Source of the DNA: Anthoceros angustus
Lineage: Eukaryota; Streptophyta; Anthocerotopsida; Anthocerotales; Anthocerotaceae
DNA length: 64,000 nucleotides
Reading direction: 5' to 3'
Assembly (NCBI GenBank): GCA_010909165.1
Contig: MU008185.1
Coordinates: forward strand, 779,058 to 843,057
Below, one piece after another: positions 45,935-56,964 of the stretch. Every line of letters starts with the position of its first letter. Position 1 is the stretch's first letter. Made by a program: the position numbers and the translations under genes. The notes under the pieces were generated by a model that worked only from the letters and a program-made list of their open reading frames with translations, was not told where the DNA came from and did not search any database.

Positions 45935-46830
45935 ATGGCTGGAGTGATCAATAATGAAGAACAAACTGTTCCTAATTCCCCATTGGGTAATGATAATGCT
46001 AACACTTCATTGCATTATCATTATGGTGGTGATTCAAAGAGAAAGATAGATTCAATGGAAGGGATTATGACATCTCATTGAGAATGCGAGGAGCTTTGCG
46101 GCAAAGAGACCTTTGGGGCATCGTCGATGGATCAATTCCAAGGCCACGGATTTGAGCGTGAACTTCAACCTTCACGGGGCCTTGAGGCGAGGCACAAGAT
46201 TTATTGGTCGTGGACTTTCTCAACATATGGTGAGACATGTCGCACGCAAAGACCTCCAAGGATATGTGGACTCACCTTGCTCAATTATATTCATCTCGAG
46301 ATGTAATGAGTATTGTTGCGACTTCACGTAACTTCCAACCTCTCAATGAAGGAGTCCGACACCATCGAACATCATGTTAATGCATTTCGATTGGCGATCC
46401 CATTTGGAATCTTCAATGGCGTACCTATCTCGGGAGATGGAGGCTTACGTCATTCTCTTATCTTCATTGCCACCTTCTTATAGGGCTTTCATTACAACTC
46501 AAAATGCGATGGCAATGTCGAAAAGATGATGAAGATCCAAATGAAGAGACATCGTGTTTCGAACTTATTGGAGCATTGCTACGAGGAGGAGGCAAGTCAT
46601 CATCACTCCGAGCCAACAAGCGGTGATGTATTCACAAAGGGGTAGAGGAAGAGGGGGAGGCCGAGGTTCTACTTTCCAGCGACCCCATATCACATACTTT
46701 CCATGATGGAGGCATCTTCTTCAACACGCAAGAGGTAACAAGAAGGCGGGATTATATGTAATTGGTGCGAGAATCCCAAATCACATGGAAAAGGATTGTC
46801 GTAAGAAGAAGAATGGGAACCTCGCAAGGA
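45935..46830 (+). pseudogene. Copia gag, frameshifted
   Basis: An ATG at 45935 opens a frame that closes at about 46080. In shifted frames the sequence then reads FNGRDYDISLRMRGAL and DLWGIVDGSIP, typical of UBN2-type gag, and near 46757-46810 a CCHC zinc knuckle CNWCENPKSHGK that is broken one base before the final Cys. Gag normally packages element RNA. Confidence 0.7.
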
Positions 46831-47202
46831 GGCCCCACAGAGCTAACATTGCGTGAAGAAACAATCTTCCTCAACTCCAGCGGTGCTCCTTGTGTGCTTG
46901 GCTTCTTCCAAGCCCTCCAATACCTCATGGTACTTAGACGGTGGAGCTACTTCACATATTTGTTACAAGAAACTCTTTTGAGTCTTACTCACACCACGGA
47001 CATCGATCATCCTCACAGGAGATGATCACAACCTACCCATTGCGGGTGTCGGTTCGATTGTATTCAAGTGTGATTCGGTCGTTCTTCATCTTCATCACGT
47101 CCTCCATGTTCCTTCAATGTGCAAGAATCTAGTATCCAAGTCTTTGTCAAGAACACACTCTGCGGTGATCCTTTATGGATAGTTGTCTTCTCTCTTTCAT
47201 AA

Positions 47203-50122
47203 GTGATAGAAACTATACAATCAGCAGGCACTTTAGATGATGGTCTCTATAGATTGTCAGTACAAGTGGGAGCCACCCATTCTGCTAATGTTGCCATTCC
47301 AAACTCAGCGACACCTACCCAAACCATGCTTTGGCATTGTCGCCTTGGTCATCCTAATAGTCAAAAGTTAATCCAAATGTCTAAGGGAGCTTTATATAGA
47401 ACCCTTGCCTTGCAAAGGTTGAACACCTACCTTGGTGCGAATCTTGTGTCCTCACTAAAGCGACATCAAGAGCCTTTCAAAATAAATCTCCACAAAGGGC
47501 CAAGTCACCTTTAGAGATAGTGCACCAGACATTTGTGGACCCTTGTCTACACCCTCCTTTAGTGGTAGTAGATATTTTTGACCTTCACGGATGATTTCTC
47601 TCGTTTTGTCTTTTCCTACATCCCGAAAAACAAGAGTGATGCCTTTCACTTCTTCAAGGACTACATGAAATGGGTGAGAGACTTACATCACAAACTCAAG
47701 ACCTTACGTTCCGACAATGGTGAGAGTTTACATCTCTTTGAGGATTTTGTCGAGGTATAGCTCAACAACTTCTGATTGTCTACACTCCTCAACAAAATGG
47801 CGTGGCGAACAAGAATCTACGCCTTGAGATCACGGTTGCTTATTGGTACAAGCTAAGTTATCTAAGGCTTATTGGGCGAGGCCCTCCTCACAGCAACCTA
47901 TCTCATGAATCGATTGCCTACATCAGCTGTTCAAGGTATGACTCCATATGAAGCATTCATTGGCAAGAAGCCTTCTATTGACCACCTTGAATTTTTGGAT
48001 CCCGCATATGTTTTTATTCCCAAAGCATTGCGTAAGAAGTTGGATCCCAAAGCATTAAGTACACTTTCATTGGCTACCAAGGTATCAAAGGGTACAAATT
48101 GTTCAACCCTTCTACAAGGCAACTTTTATCGGGTGTTACTTTTCATGAGTCTTACCTCTTTTCCCCAGTGGGAGGCTTGGTCCTCCTCTTGATGAGACCA
48201 TTGACCCTTCTTATTTTGATGATCGATTATTTCCTCCATTTCCCATTCCCTTCTCGTGTTCCTTTAGTTGAACCTATTATGCAGGAGGAGGAGGAGTTAG
48301 CATCTATTCCACAACTGGTACAACTCAACGACGATGTTGACATCCAGAGGCGCTTGACACTCATGATGATGAGTTTGATGACCCTCCGGAGGATGACATT
48401 GTGGAGCCAGCAGATCACTCGTTGATCCGCTCCATGGATGATGCACACAAAGGTACAACCTTAGATCCCGACCTACTATCTCAGTCCTGCAGTTGGAAGG
48501 AACCTCCTTTAGGATACCTAGCTGTTTTGATGATCCTATACCCCTATATCACTTTATTCTCAAGCTACAAGGCAACTATAGACCCGGAAGAACCTCTTAC
48601 CTTAAAACAAGCTTTCTCTTCTCCGAAAAAGACTTATGGAAGGTAGTAGATTACGAATATAATTCCCTAGTTAATAACTCTACATGGAATTGGTCAAACC
48701 ACCTAGGGGTAGGAAGATAGTAACCAGCAAATGGGTATTCAAAATTAAAAGAAAAGGAGATGGTTCTATAGAAAGGTATAAGGCACGTCTAGTAGCGGAG
48801 GTTTTACAAATTCTGGTCTAGATTACATACCTTGGGCCACTTATGCCCCGATAAATTTGCCACACTTGAATGATATTTGCCTTATGTGCCCAACATGATC
48901 TTGAACTCCACATGATGGATGTTAAGAAGATATTTGTATGGGCGCGCAAGAGGAAATATACATGAGACAACCCGAGGGTTCTGAAGTCAAAGGCAAAGAA
49001 GATTGGGTATGCCGACTCATCAAAGGTTTGTATGGCCTTAAGCGATCGGGCAATTGGAACTAACCATACATGTACAACTTATTGGGAGGATTTAAGCAAA
49101 GCCGGTGATGCTTGTATGTACATCCTAATATCGCAATGATATATTTTATCTTCTACTTTATGTTGATGATGTTTTTATGGCAACAAACTCCTCACTCTCC
49201 TAGCGAAACTAAAGCATGGCTTAGGACTCTATTTGAGATGTCCGATCTAGGAGAAATGACATATGCACTTGGTTAATATTATACGAAATAGAGGTAATAA
49301 GACTCTAAGTATAGTTCAAACCAAGTATATTAAGGAGAGTTTAGCTAAATTTGGACTTGAGGATGCAAAGCACACCCACACCTTTTGCAAGTGGTGTTAG
49401 GCTTACCTCGAGATATGAGTCCCAAAAGCAGTGAAGAAAAGCTAGAAATGTCGGAGTTCCATACATCTTTGTTGGCACTCTAATATATTTATGCAATTTT
49501 ACGAGACGGATATATCTTTTGAAGTCGTTCACAATTCTTGGAGAACCACAGCGTGAGCCTTTGGATGTCTGAGCGTATATTCGAGATACCTTAAAGGCAC
49601 TATGTACACAGATCGATGTTCAAGCATACACCAGCTATCAACACATTAACTCTAACGGCATATCGATGCCGACTATCTTTGACCACACCATCATGTCGGT
49701 ATGTATTACTCTTAGGAGGAGCACCAATATCCTGGTCAAGTAAGAAACAACCTACTATAGCTTTGTCAAGTACTGAATCTGAGTACAGGGTACTAACCTC
49801 AGTTTCTAAAGACATAGTGTGGTCCAGGTTAGTTTTGAGTGAACTTCACCATCCTCAACTTAAGCCTACATCTTTGTTTAGTGATAGCCAGGGTGCCATT
49901 GCACTTGCACGAAATCCTGTTTTTCATTCTAGAACTAAACATATAGCTGTTGAGTATCACTACATAAGGGAAAAGTTAGAAGATCAAACCATAAATATTA
50001 GTTATGTTCAAACTTTAGACAATGCTGCTGATTTATTAACAAAGTCATTGGGAATTGAGTTACATAGGAAACACATGAAATGTTTAGGTATAATGGACAC
50101 ACAGTCCAAACCTTTAACCTAA
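47203..50122 (+). pseudogene. Copia pol: integrase, reverse transcriptase, RNase H
   Basis: GAG-pre-integrase block LWHCRLGHPNSQKLIQMSKG near 47330-47390. Integrase core with FTDDFSRFVFSY near 47580 and LRSDNGE near 47705, then the TPQQNGVANK block near 47790. RT begins with SKWVFKIKRKGDGSIERYKA near 48725 and shows YVDDV near 49160. RNase H is the best preserved part: 49616-50122 is open and reads PTIALSSTESEYR, SDSQGAIALARNPVFHSRTK and HIAVEYHYIREKL. At least five frame changes or stops precede it. The family catalyses reverse transcription and integration of the element, and this copy cannot do so. Confidence 0.88.
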
Positions 50123-51712
50123 TACTCACCTAGCGCCTTAGGGCCGATTTAAGATAACCTTAAAATCTTAGCCCAAAAATTATTGTCTTACTATTTTAAC
50201 ATTTTTCTTCTTCTATCTCAAAATAGCTTAGGTCATCCCCTTCCTCTTCATAGACGGCCAACATAGAACCTGGAATATTTATATTAAAAATAAAAATAAT
50301 ATTTAAGCAGTATTTATGTGATTAAAACAATAAATTCCCTTAGCACCAAAGGCACCTACGGAAAATATGTTTGATATGTCCTGGAAATTCCTCACATGGG
50401 AGACTTGCTATTTTTATCATGTGGATGGTAGTTTCCTCACATATATAGGAGTCCGGACATCTCCTTTTCACTTAAACCTAAGGTGAGTATGTATACTTTA
50501 TTTTCCTGGTCACCTTTTGGTAGAATTCCGACTTATAATAGCCCATGTTTTTGTCTTTAATACACTTAGGAAACAAAATGTGTTTACGCATCAATGCAGA
50601 AAATTTATGCTAGGTTATTATGATCCTAAAACTCATATAGAAATTAGGATGCTTAAATCTTGGATAACCCTTATTTAATATATTGCACCTTTCTTTTCAT
50701 TCCTTGTCATATCCTCCCCATGCCGTCTCCACCCATCGCACGCAAGCGTCGCCACACAAGTGTCTCTTATCCATCAAGCTAGCATCCTTGTAATCCACTT
50801 GTGTCATAGCTTCTTCTTAGAAGCATAAGATGGGCAAATCTTTCCTACAAACACTTTTGGCGTGGGCATCATTCATTGAGAGGGAGGAGGGGACGTCCTC
50901 ATCACCTAGGCTGCTTCCTCCCCTTTGGTGAGCACATCCAGAATTGCTTCACAAATGAAGACATGGCAGGGAAATGGCGAAAATGAACAATCTTACACCG
51001 GCTTTCCCTCTTACTGAGCGTCCCTGTAGGATCCTTAGGCATCTTTGCTTCATCCTCCGAGGATGAGGTCGGATCAATGACAAATGGAGATTTCTTTTGA
51101 AAGGTGCGGGGAAGGCGAGTGGAGGCGAGACTCTTCATCACCAGGACACGACATGCATCGGCGGTAGGGGGCCCTCTGTCCTTTTGTTTGGGCGCCCAGC
51201 GCCCTGGCGTCCTGCCCGGGACGCCAGTGGGCGCGGAAGGGCGCGCCTACGGCGCGCGGAGAGAGGGGCTGGGGGCGCGATGGCGCCCGTGGCGCCTCCT
51301 CCCGTGGGCGGATTGGGCGCGCTTGCTGCGGTAGCCACTCATCGCCATCACCGCATCATGTACCAACCAGTTGTATCGCGGGATCGCGTGGAGGAAGAAG
51401 GATTATCCATTATCCTTTTGATTTTCCTTTTCGGAAATTAGGTATTTTCTGGATTTTCCTCTATATATAAATCCGCTTAAATACTTTTAATTAGTTTTAA
51501 TTCCACCTATTCTTGAAGTTGGGTTATTAGTTTCTCATCTCGTTCTCCTTAAGTGGGAGTTATTTTAATAGTGATTATTACTTTCAGTTTTTACTTTAAG
51601 TTTTACTTAATGCTTTTAAGTAAAGTTTAGTTAGGGACTAGTTTTTGCTAGACTAGTTTTCCTTGACCCTTTTTTGGTCAGAAAATCACCCCTAGTTCAT
51701 AGTGAGTGGGAG
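50123..51712 (+). other. long 3' non-coding part of the Copia element
   Basis: About 1.6 kb between RNase H and the 3' LTR without pol homology. It includes a GC-rich island at 51090-51340 inside otherwise AT-rich DNA, and ends with the purine-rich GTGAGTGGGAG that serves as polypurine tract at 51702-51712. Confidence 0.6.
51192..51234. repeat. strong GC hairpin
   Basis: Outer arms GCGCCCA and TGGGCGC, inner arms CTGGCGTCC and GGACGCCAG, a 5-base bulge GCGCC on the left and a short loop. Sixteen pairs, mostly G-C. Confidence 0.9.
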
Positions 51713-51935
51713 TGATAAAATAGCTTACTATTAGGGCACTCTTCACTAGGGCACCTAGGACTTAATAATTAATTTAGTCCTTAGGGCACTAAGTAGTTTC
51801 TTCTAGTAGTTATTTAATTGGTTAGTTGTTACAACCACTTAACGGTTACAACAACCTTGCCTACATAAAGGCATGTACTTTCTATTATGAATCAATGCAA
51901 CACATATTGCTTGAGCTTGTGTATGATTCTCATCA
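51713..51935 (+). repeat. Copia 3' LTR
   Basis: Starts TGATAAAATAG after the polypurine tract and ends GATTCTCATCA. It shares CACTCTTCACTAGGGCACC and AGGACTTAATAATT with the 5' LTR. The middle has diverged (ACTTAACGGTTACAACAACC against CTATTGGTTATAACCACTT). Confidence 0.9.
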
Positions 51936-52352
51936 ACATATCCCACAGGCTCACCTCACTCCAATCCCTTCCTTGTTCAATCCCTTGTTCTAGCCTTTAT
52001 AAATCCCTTGTTCTAGCGTGAGCCTCACTCCAGTCCTTTGTTCAATCCCTTGTTCTAGCGTTTATAAATCCTTTGTTCTAGCTTTGAGCCTCACTCAGTC
52101 CTTTGATCAATCCCTTGTTCTAGCCCTTACATATCCCAGGCTCACCTCACTCCAATCCCTTGTTCTAGTCTAAGCCTCACTCCAATCTCTTGTTCTAGCC
52201 TTTATATATCCCGTAGGCTCACCTCAACTAAGCCATTGCCCCGTCAGAGAATTCTTGCAAACTACTAACCACTAAGAGTCCTCTCTAGGACTAAGCCGTT
52301 GTCCACTCAAAAAATTCTTGCAAACCACTAACCACTAAGAGTCCTCTCTAGG
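51936..52352. repeat. short tandem repeats beside the Copia 3' LTR
   Basis: From 51936 to about 52225, units built of CTCACCTCACTCCAATCCC, TTGTTCTAGCCTTTATA(A/T)ATCCC and GAGCCTCACTC are repeated irregularly. From about 52229 to 52352 a unit of about 62 bases occurs twice, with AATTCTTGCAAAC(T/C)ACTAAC and CACTAAGAGTCCTCTCTAGG. Confidence 0.75.
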
Positions 52353-53841
52353 TGGCGGTGGCTCTTCATCAACGGTTACAGCAATTCCTCTCTTATAGGA
52401 GAGAGCGTGAAGCATGCAACATTGCATCTTCTTCAAAGAGAAACTACTACTTACTTTTTACTTCTAAATTTTCACTTTTCTTCTTTATTTTACCAGTACC
52501 GTTATTCCATGGACAATGTCTGCGGTTCTGACCGAAAAACGGCATATCAAAAGTCACTCGAGCCTCGCGGCGACTTCACAGAACCGTTCCTCCTCGAGAG
52601 GAGACAAGGACACCGTGTCTGGCTACAGTTGTGACTTGTGAGCGGGATAAGGGCCCAGAATACCTGGCTCCCTTCCCACAGCATGGCTTGCATCAGCAGG
52701 CTCCAGTGGGCACCAGCACTACAGATGGGGCTAGCGCGCTCTGTTTAATCTCAAGTTTCACCATGGTCCCAGTACTTTCGTCTAGCATGATCCACATACT
52801 GCAAAAATTGTAACCAACAACCTAACAAAATCTAAATAGAACAAATGCCGTGAGCACACCTGCCGGGTCAGAAGATGGCTAATTAGTCAGCTTAGCAAGA
52901 TTCAAAATGACATAAAAACAGTGTCTAATCTACAAGGAAACTTACCAAGCAGGCAAGAGCAAAATGCACCAAAACGATGTCACGAGGCAAGTTTTACCAC
53001 TTAAAGTGGTGTCGAGATCAGCCATGAGAACGAGCGCTGAGAGTTATGAACAACAGGATACAGGGCCGGATGTCACTTACCTCACACTAAAGGAGCCCCA
53101 AGGCAGATACATCATCCTCATCAAGTGCCCAAAGCAGTAAGATAGTTCACAAATTACTGCACAGACAAACTCCCCCTCCTTGGCATAGCCCTCCGGATTT
53201 ACCAACACGGTAGTAGAACTATGACGGCAACACAGGTAGCAGCCTGCTTCCATCTCAGACGCCAGACGCCAAAAAAACAGCCGAATCCAGACAGACAAGG
53301 AGGTTCTGGTCCGGAAATTGAGTTCACTGAGTCCCCAAGGTCTTTGAAGTACACAAAACCCTCTTGGTATCGGTCAGTCTAGGTTCGAGATCTTCCACTA
53401 ACAACCTTGAGAAACATTCCCACCAGTCACAGAAGTCTTTGAAACAAAAATACCCAAGGAAGATTTGTGTGAGTCTTCTATCTTGCTCAAGAGAACACCA
53501 AGCATAAAGAATTCATACATATCCATCCCAGAATGCAAAAATGAAATGCTCCCTCCAAATACTCTTTCAGATCCCAGCCATTAGTTGTCCCTTCGAGCTA
53601 GTTCACGAATTATGATCTCATACACGTAGCCATTAGATTATCTATCGTCCAGAACAATAGAGTGCCATATCAGAGAGAGACCTGATGACTGAGCCTCCAC
53701 GTCCAAAATTGTGACAGTTTCACGAGGTCATTAGCAAACCAGCAGCTGCTGAAACTGGGAGTATAAACATTCACGAAGAAAACTCTAAAGATGTGCGGGC
53801 AGTGAAAACTGATCACCACATCAGACAAGCATGGAGCCTGC
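52353..53841. other. intergenic, no gene supported
   Basis: Possible 3' UTR of the minus-strand glycine-rich exon at its right end. A minus-strand frame at 53298-53077 is Cys-rich but has no recognisable domain. Nothing else is supported. Confidence 0.35.
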
Positions 53842-54108
53842 TCAGTATCGGTCATCATGAGAAGAACGGCTTCCTCCACCAGTCGTAGCACTTGGACGGT
53901 CATAGGGACCAGAGCGGTCCGGTGGCTTCCTCCCGGTACGAGGAAGGGGCCTCCACCACTGTAACGATCACTGCTTCCTCCACCACGGCCTCCTCCGTCT
54001 CCGGCTGAGCTTGAGCGGCCACCACCACCACTGCCATGGCGATCCCCACCATTGTGCCGATCTGAAGACCGCTCACTGCGTTCACTTCCACAGCGGCTGC
54101 CACCATAG
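53842..54108 (-). pseudogene. orphan Gly/Arg/Ser-rich exon, RNA-binding protein C terminus
   Basis: After a possible splice acceptor (TTTGAAG at 54109) the minus strand reads YGGSRCGSERSERSSDR, HGSGGGRSSSAGDGGGRGGG and SSDRYSGGGP. After one missing base in a C run near 53955 it reads PPDRSGPYDRPSATTGGG and SRSSHDDRY before a TGA at 53844-53842. Such Gly/Arg/Ser-rich tails end plant glycine-rich RNA-binding proteins, and RZ-1-like proteins are the closest I know. No RRM or zinc-knuckle exon is found upstream. Instead the intact-length OSTC frame ends only 111 bases upstream on the same strand. It may be a gene fragment or part of a misassembled locus. Confidence 0.55.
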
Positions 54109-54219
54109 CTTCAAACCACAGCAGCACTGCCAAGTAAGGCTGATGCAATTCAAAGCAAAGGCAGGCAGACAGAAGTGCGTCCATCACACACACAAGAAGA
54201 AACAAAGCATGCACCGACC

Positions 54220-54672
54220 TCAATGCAAGTATCCAGGAATCTTGATCTTGATGAAGAGGATGCTCATGGTGTAGGAGATGGCGATCAAGGCAGCTCCGCC
54301 ACCAAAAACGTGATGCGAACGTTGCGAGCCCTGCCCTTGTCCGCACCAATGTTCACCATGATGAGCCCACGCCTCCCAGCACGAACATGAAGCCGGATGA
54401 CAGCCCCTCGATGATGTACTGCCCATTCACCCTGCCGGGAAGAAACACCAGCGGCCGGATGGCTCCGGTGACGGGATCCTGCCTGCTCCCGATCCCGGAG
54501 GCTCCACAATCACATCGTACACGAAGCCTGACACCACGAGGAAGTAGGTGAACAGAACGCCCACAAACACGGTGGTGGCAGACGGCGCCACCGAGGGAGC
54601 TCTCAGCCGCATCCGGGGCACTCGCAGCGCCCGGTACGGCAGCCGCAGCACCGCGTTCAGAGGATCCGCCAT
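54220..54672 (-). pseudogene. OSTC: OSTC/DC2, oligosaccharyltransferase subunit, three 1-base deletions
   Basis: Homologous over its full length to OSTC (DC2), a small three-helix membrane subunit of the ER oligosaccharyltransferase that transfers N-glycans. From the ATG at 54672 it reads MADPLNAVLRLPYRALRV, then TTVFVGVLFTYFLVVSGFVY and DVIVEPP. The frame then shifts at about 54494 to IGSRQDPVTGAIRPLVFLPG and NGQYIIEGLSSGFMFVLGG, shifts again at about 54368 to MVNIGADKGRARNVRITFLV, and again at about 54305 to ALIAISYTMSILFIKIKIPG ending YLH and TGA at 54222-54220. Each shift needs one added G in a G run, after which the length would be 151 residues as in the family. There is no intron. It could be a processed pseudogene or an intact gene with assembly errors. 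The absence of any stop or replacement at key positions favours error. Confidence 0.8.
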
Positions 54673-54962
54673 CGCCACGAGCTCCGGGAGCAGCGCAGGG
54701 AAGGGAAGAAAACAGAGAACGGAGGTCTGTAGGTTTTCCCGTCACTTCCGTGCTGCTGGTTTCTTCACCAAATGCCTGACAAGCCTACAGGTCCTCCGTG
54801 GAAGAGAGTGGTTGTGGGTGCCGGCTTCCGCAAATGGGTTGTGGCAGGGATGCAGCCCCGAGGTATCGGGTGGGGAGCGTGGGCGAAATGCCCACCACGC
54901 GGAAGGGATGGCAGGCTGCGGGTGCCGGCAGGTGTGGAAGATGGGACCAGGAGGTGGGGAAG
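54673..54962. promoter_or_regulatory. divergent promoter region of OSTC and the plus-strand gene
   Basis: The OSTC start (54672, minus) and the start of the next gene (54963, plus) are head to head 290 bases apart. No motif is singled out. Confidence 0.4.
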
Positions 54963-56964
54963 ATGATGCGGAGTCGGGAGGAGCGGTTTGCGGCGTTTGC
55001 GTCCATGGCCCGGCGGGACATCGAGCAGAGCACGATCAGGCCTGCTGCGGCGGGCGGGGATGGTGGGGTGGAGTGGGTTGCGACTCCCGGGGCCTTGGCC
55101 CAGATGCGGATGCTGATGGGAATGGAGGGCAGGGGACGGGCCCCTGGCCTGCTGGGAGGGCAGGAGATGGCAGGAGAGCTTTGAGGATGTGCAGGAGCAG
55201 TTGAGGGAGCAGATTTCTTTCATGCAGCAGTTGCGGGAGCCAGCAGGAGCAGGTAGTGTGAGCTTTGGAGTCTTGGGGTGATGGGGTTGTTGCAAGACCT
55301 GAATGTGTATGTGGTGTTTATGTTGGAATGTTGGGGAGGTGGTCGTTGCATGTGTGTGGCACGCATCTCAAGTGGCAGCATTTGTTGATGTGGATGTATC
55401 AGAAAAGCTTGCAGCAACAGTTACTGAGGCTTATCACGTATGGGATGATAGGTGGAGTACGTGATGGTGTAGCTGCCCCTGCCCAACGAGGTGTAAACAC
55501 CCAGACCCAGACCGAGTCTTCAGCCAAGCTTAGGTTGAAGGTGAAGGATGGTCCTGCTGTGGTGCAGGAGGTGGTTACCAACCCATCTGGGGACAACTCC
55601 TGCAAGGCAGTGATCACTTGGCTGGGAGTGGGAGACACCCCGGCACATTCGAAACAGTTGCAGACAGCCAAGGAATGCCATCTTTTGAAGTCTGTAGGTC
55701 CCGGGGAGGTACAGGGCAGGGAAGGAAGTACAGGATGTGCAACTCCGGACAGCGATGCTCCCACGGTTCTATCTGTTCCTGCTGCTCCACAGCCCACACC
55801 CGCCTTTGATCCCTCTGCCTATGTTATCCTCCCAGTGCGAAGACGTCGTCCTCTCGCTCCGTCAACAAGAGAACAGAGTAAGTATGACATATGCTCCCTT
55901 TTAGGTGTTACCACAATGGAGAGGATATGTTTGTTTGAGCATATGAAAAGAGACTGATGAAGCTCCATTCGGATGCGTTCTGATGGTTTGCAGGACGTCC
56001 ACAATCTGAAGGATTCAATAGCTTAACAAGGTTATCATTGGAGCTTATAGAACATGAATTTCTATTGCCACCTTTCTCGTTTTCCATGAGTTGGTTGGAC
56101 TACAGAGCTTTCTTCAAAGTGCTGGGTTGGTTGGCTTACTTGCAGAGACTCTGATCTGTTGGAGGAGAATGTGATCCCTCGAGAAGAGGTGATACTCATT
56201 TTCCTTTCAATCAAGTTGGCCTCTCTTGTTGATCTGAATTCACGATTCCAGATTGTCCTGTATCTGCAAATAGGATCGGTTCATGTACGAGGACCAAACG
56301 CCCTGCAAAACGTGAAGGACTGTGACGGCTCCGCAATTGGTAGAGCAACTTCAGGAGTACGTAAATGAAGTCAAGACCTTGTAAGTTCACTGAAACTGTT
56401 GTTTAAGCATCTAGTGGGTTGTTTAACTGGATTCTGGATGAGTTTGTCTTGTGTTTTTAGGAGAATGACATAAGGCGCCGGTGGCTTAACCCAGAGATGG
56501 ACAAATTGTTGAGCAGCAATAAGCAAACTGTTGAGTTTTCTGTTAGCAATCCTGACACACGATATTTTGATGCACCTTCAAATACTTTGTTCACAGCTTC
56601 CGATGGTGAGCATTTATTTTCATTAAAGAATATCTAAGCTTCAATCCTATGTTTATAATTTTTTTACATATTGGCAGTACAAATATTCAATTTACCGAAA
56701 TATGCGATAACTGAAGTCACTGAACATTGGAAGGTCACCACCTGGTACACTCCTGATTCCAATCTTTTCGAAGTGATGAATAAATTTGACAGGATCTCCA
56801 TTTCAGTTTAATAGTTTTTAATCAATTAGCTTTGATTTTATAGGTTAACTGAGATAATCTTAGACAGTGTATTGGAAGAAGTTGGAAAGGAGCTTCATTC
56901 ACAGTGTGATGAAATTGTGGAACATATTTGTCAATGCGAGTTTATAGTAGATGTCCTCAATTGA
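54963..56964 (+). pseudogene. unrecognised multi-exon gene, disrupted
   Basis: Not recognised. Splice-consistent pieces: 54963-55252 (MMRSREERFAAFASMARRDI to FMQQLREPAGA), 55379-55451 (FVDVDVSEKLAATVTEAYHV), 55534-55877 (LKVKDGPAVVQEV to FDPSAYVILPVRRRRPLAPS), 55994-56030, 56146-56188 (SDLLEENVIPREE), about 56256-56382 (DRFMYEDQTPCKT and VTAPQLVEQLQEYVNEVK), 56461-56605 (NDIRRRWLNPEMDKLLSSNK), 56678-56792 (EVTEHWKVTTWYTPDSNLF), 56844-56964 (LTEIILDSVLEEVGKELHSQ). Lesions: a frame change near 55170, an in-frame TGA at about 56313 where CGA would fit, a phase clash at the exon before 56461, and a donor at 56793 reading GATCTC instead of GT. The amphipathic end recalls centrosomal proteins of flagellated lineages, but this is only a guess. 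Confidence 0.6.

Larger units (their letters stand above)
44953..51935 (+). mobile_element. Copia LTR retrotransposon with both LTRs, coding region decayed
   Basis: A 6,983-base element: 5' LTR 44953-45177, primer-binding site at 45178, gag, GAG-pre-integrase, integrase, RT and RNase H in Copia order, and 3' LTR 51713-51935. The LTRs are 225 and 223 bases and clearly homologous but differ by many substitutions and indels, so insertion is old. The flanks ATAAG and ACATA do not form an exact target duplication. The coding region has stops and frameshifts throughout. An unusually long 1.6-kb stretch with no pol homology lies between RNase H and the 3' LTR. Confidence 0.9.

Noticed and set aside
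44948-51940. Target-site duplication of the Copia element
   Set aside because: The five-base flanks ATAAG and ACATA do not match.
53900-54349. 149-codon minus-strand frame joining OSTC and the glycine-rich exon
   Set aside because: It reads both segments in wrong frames. The family-like residues are in the other frames.
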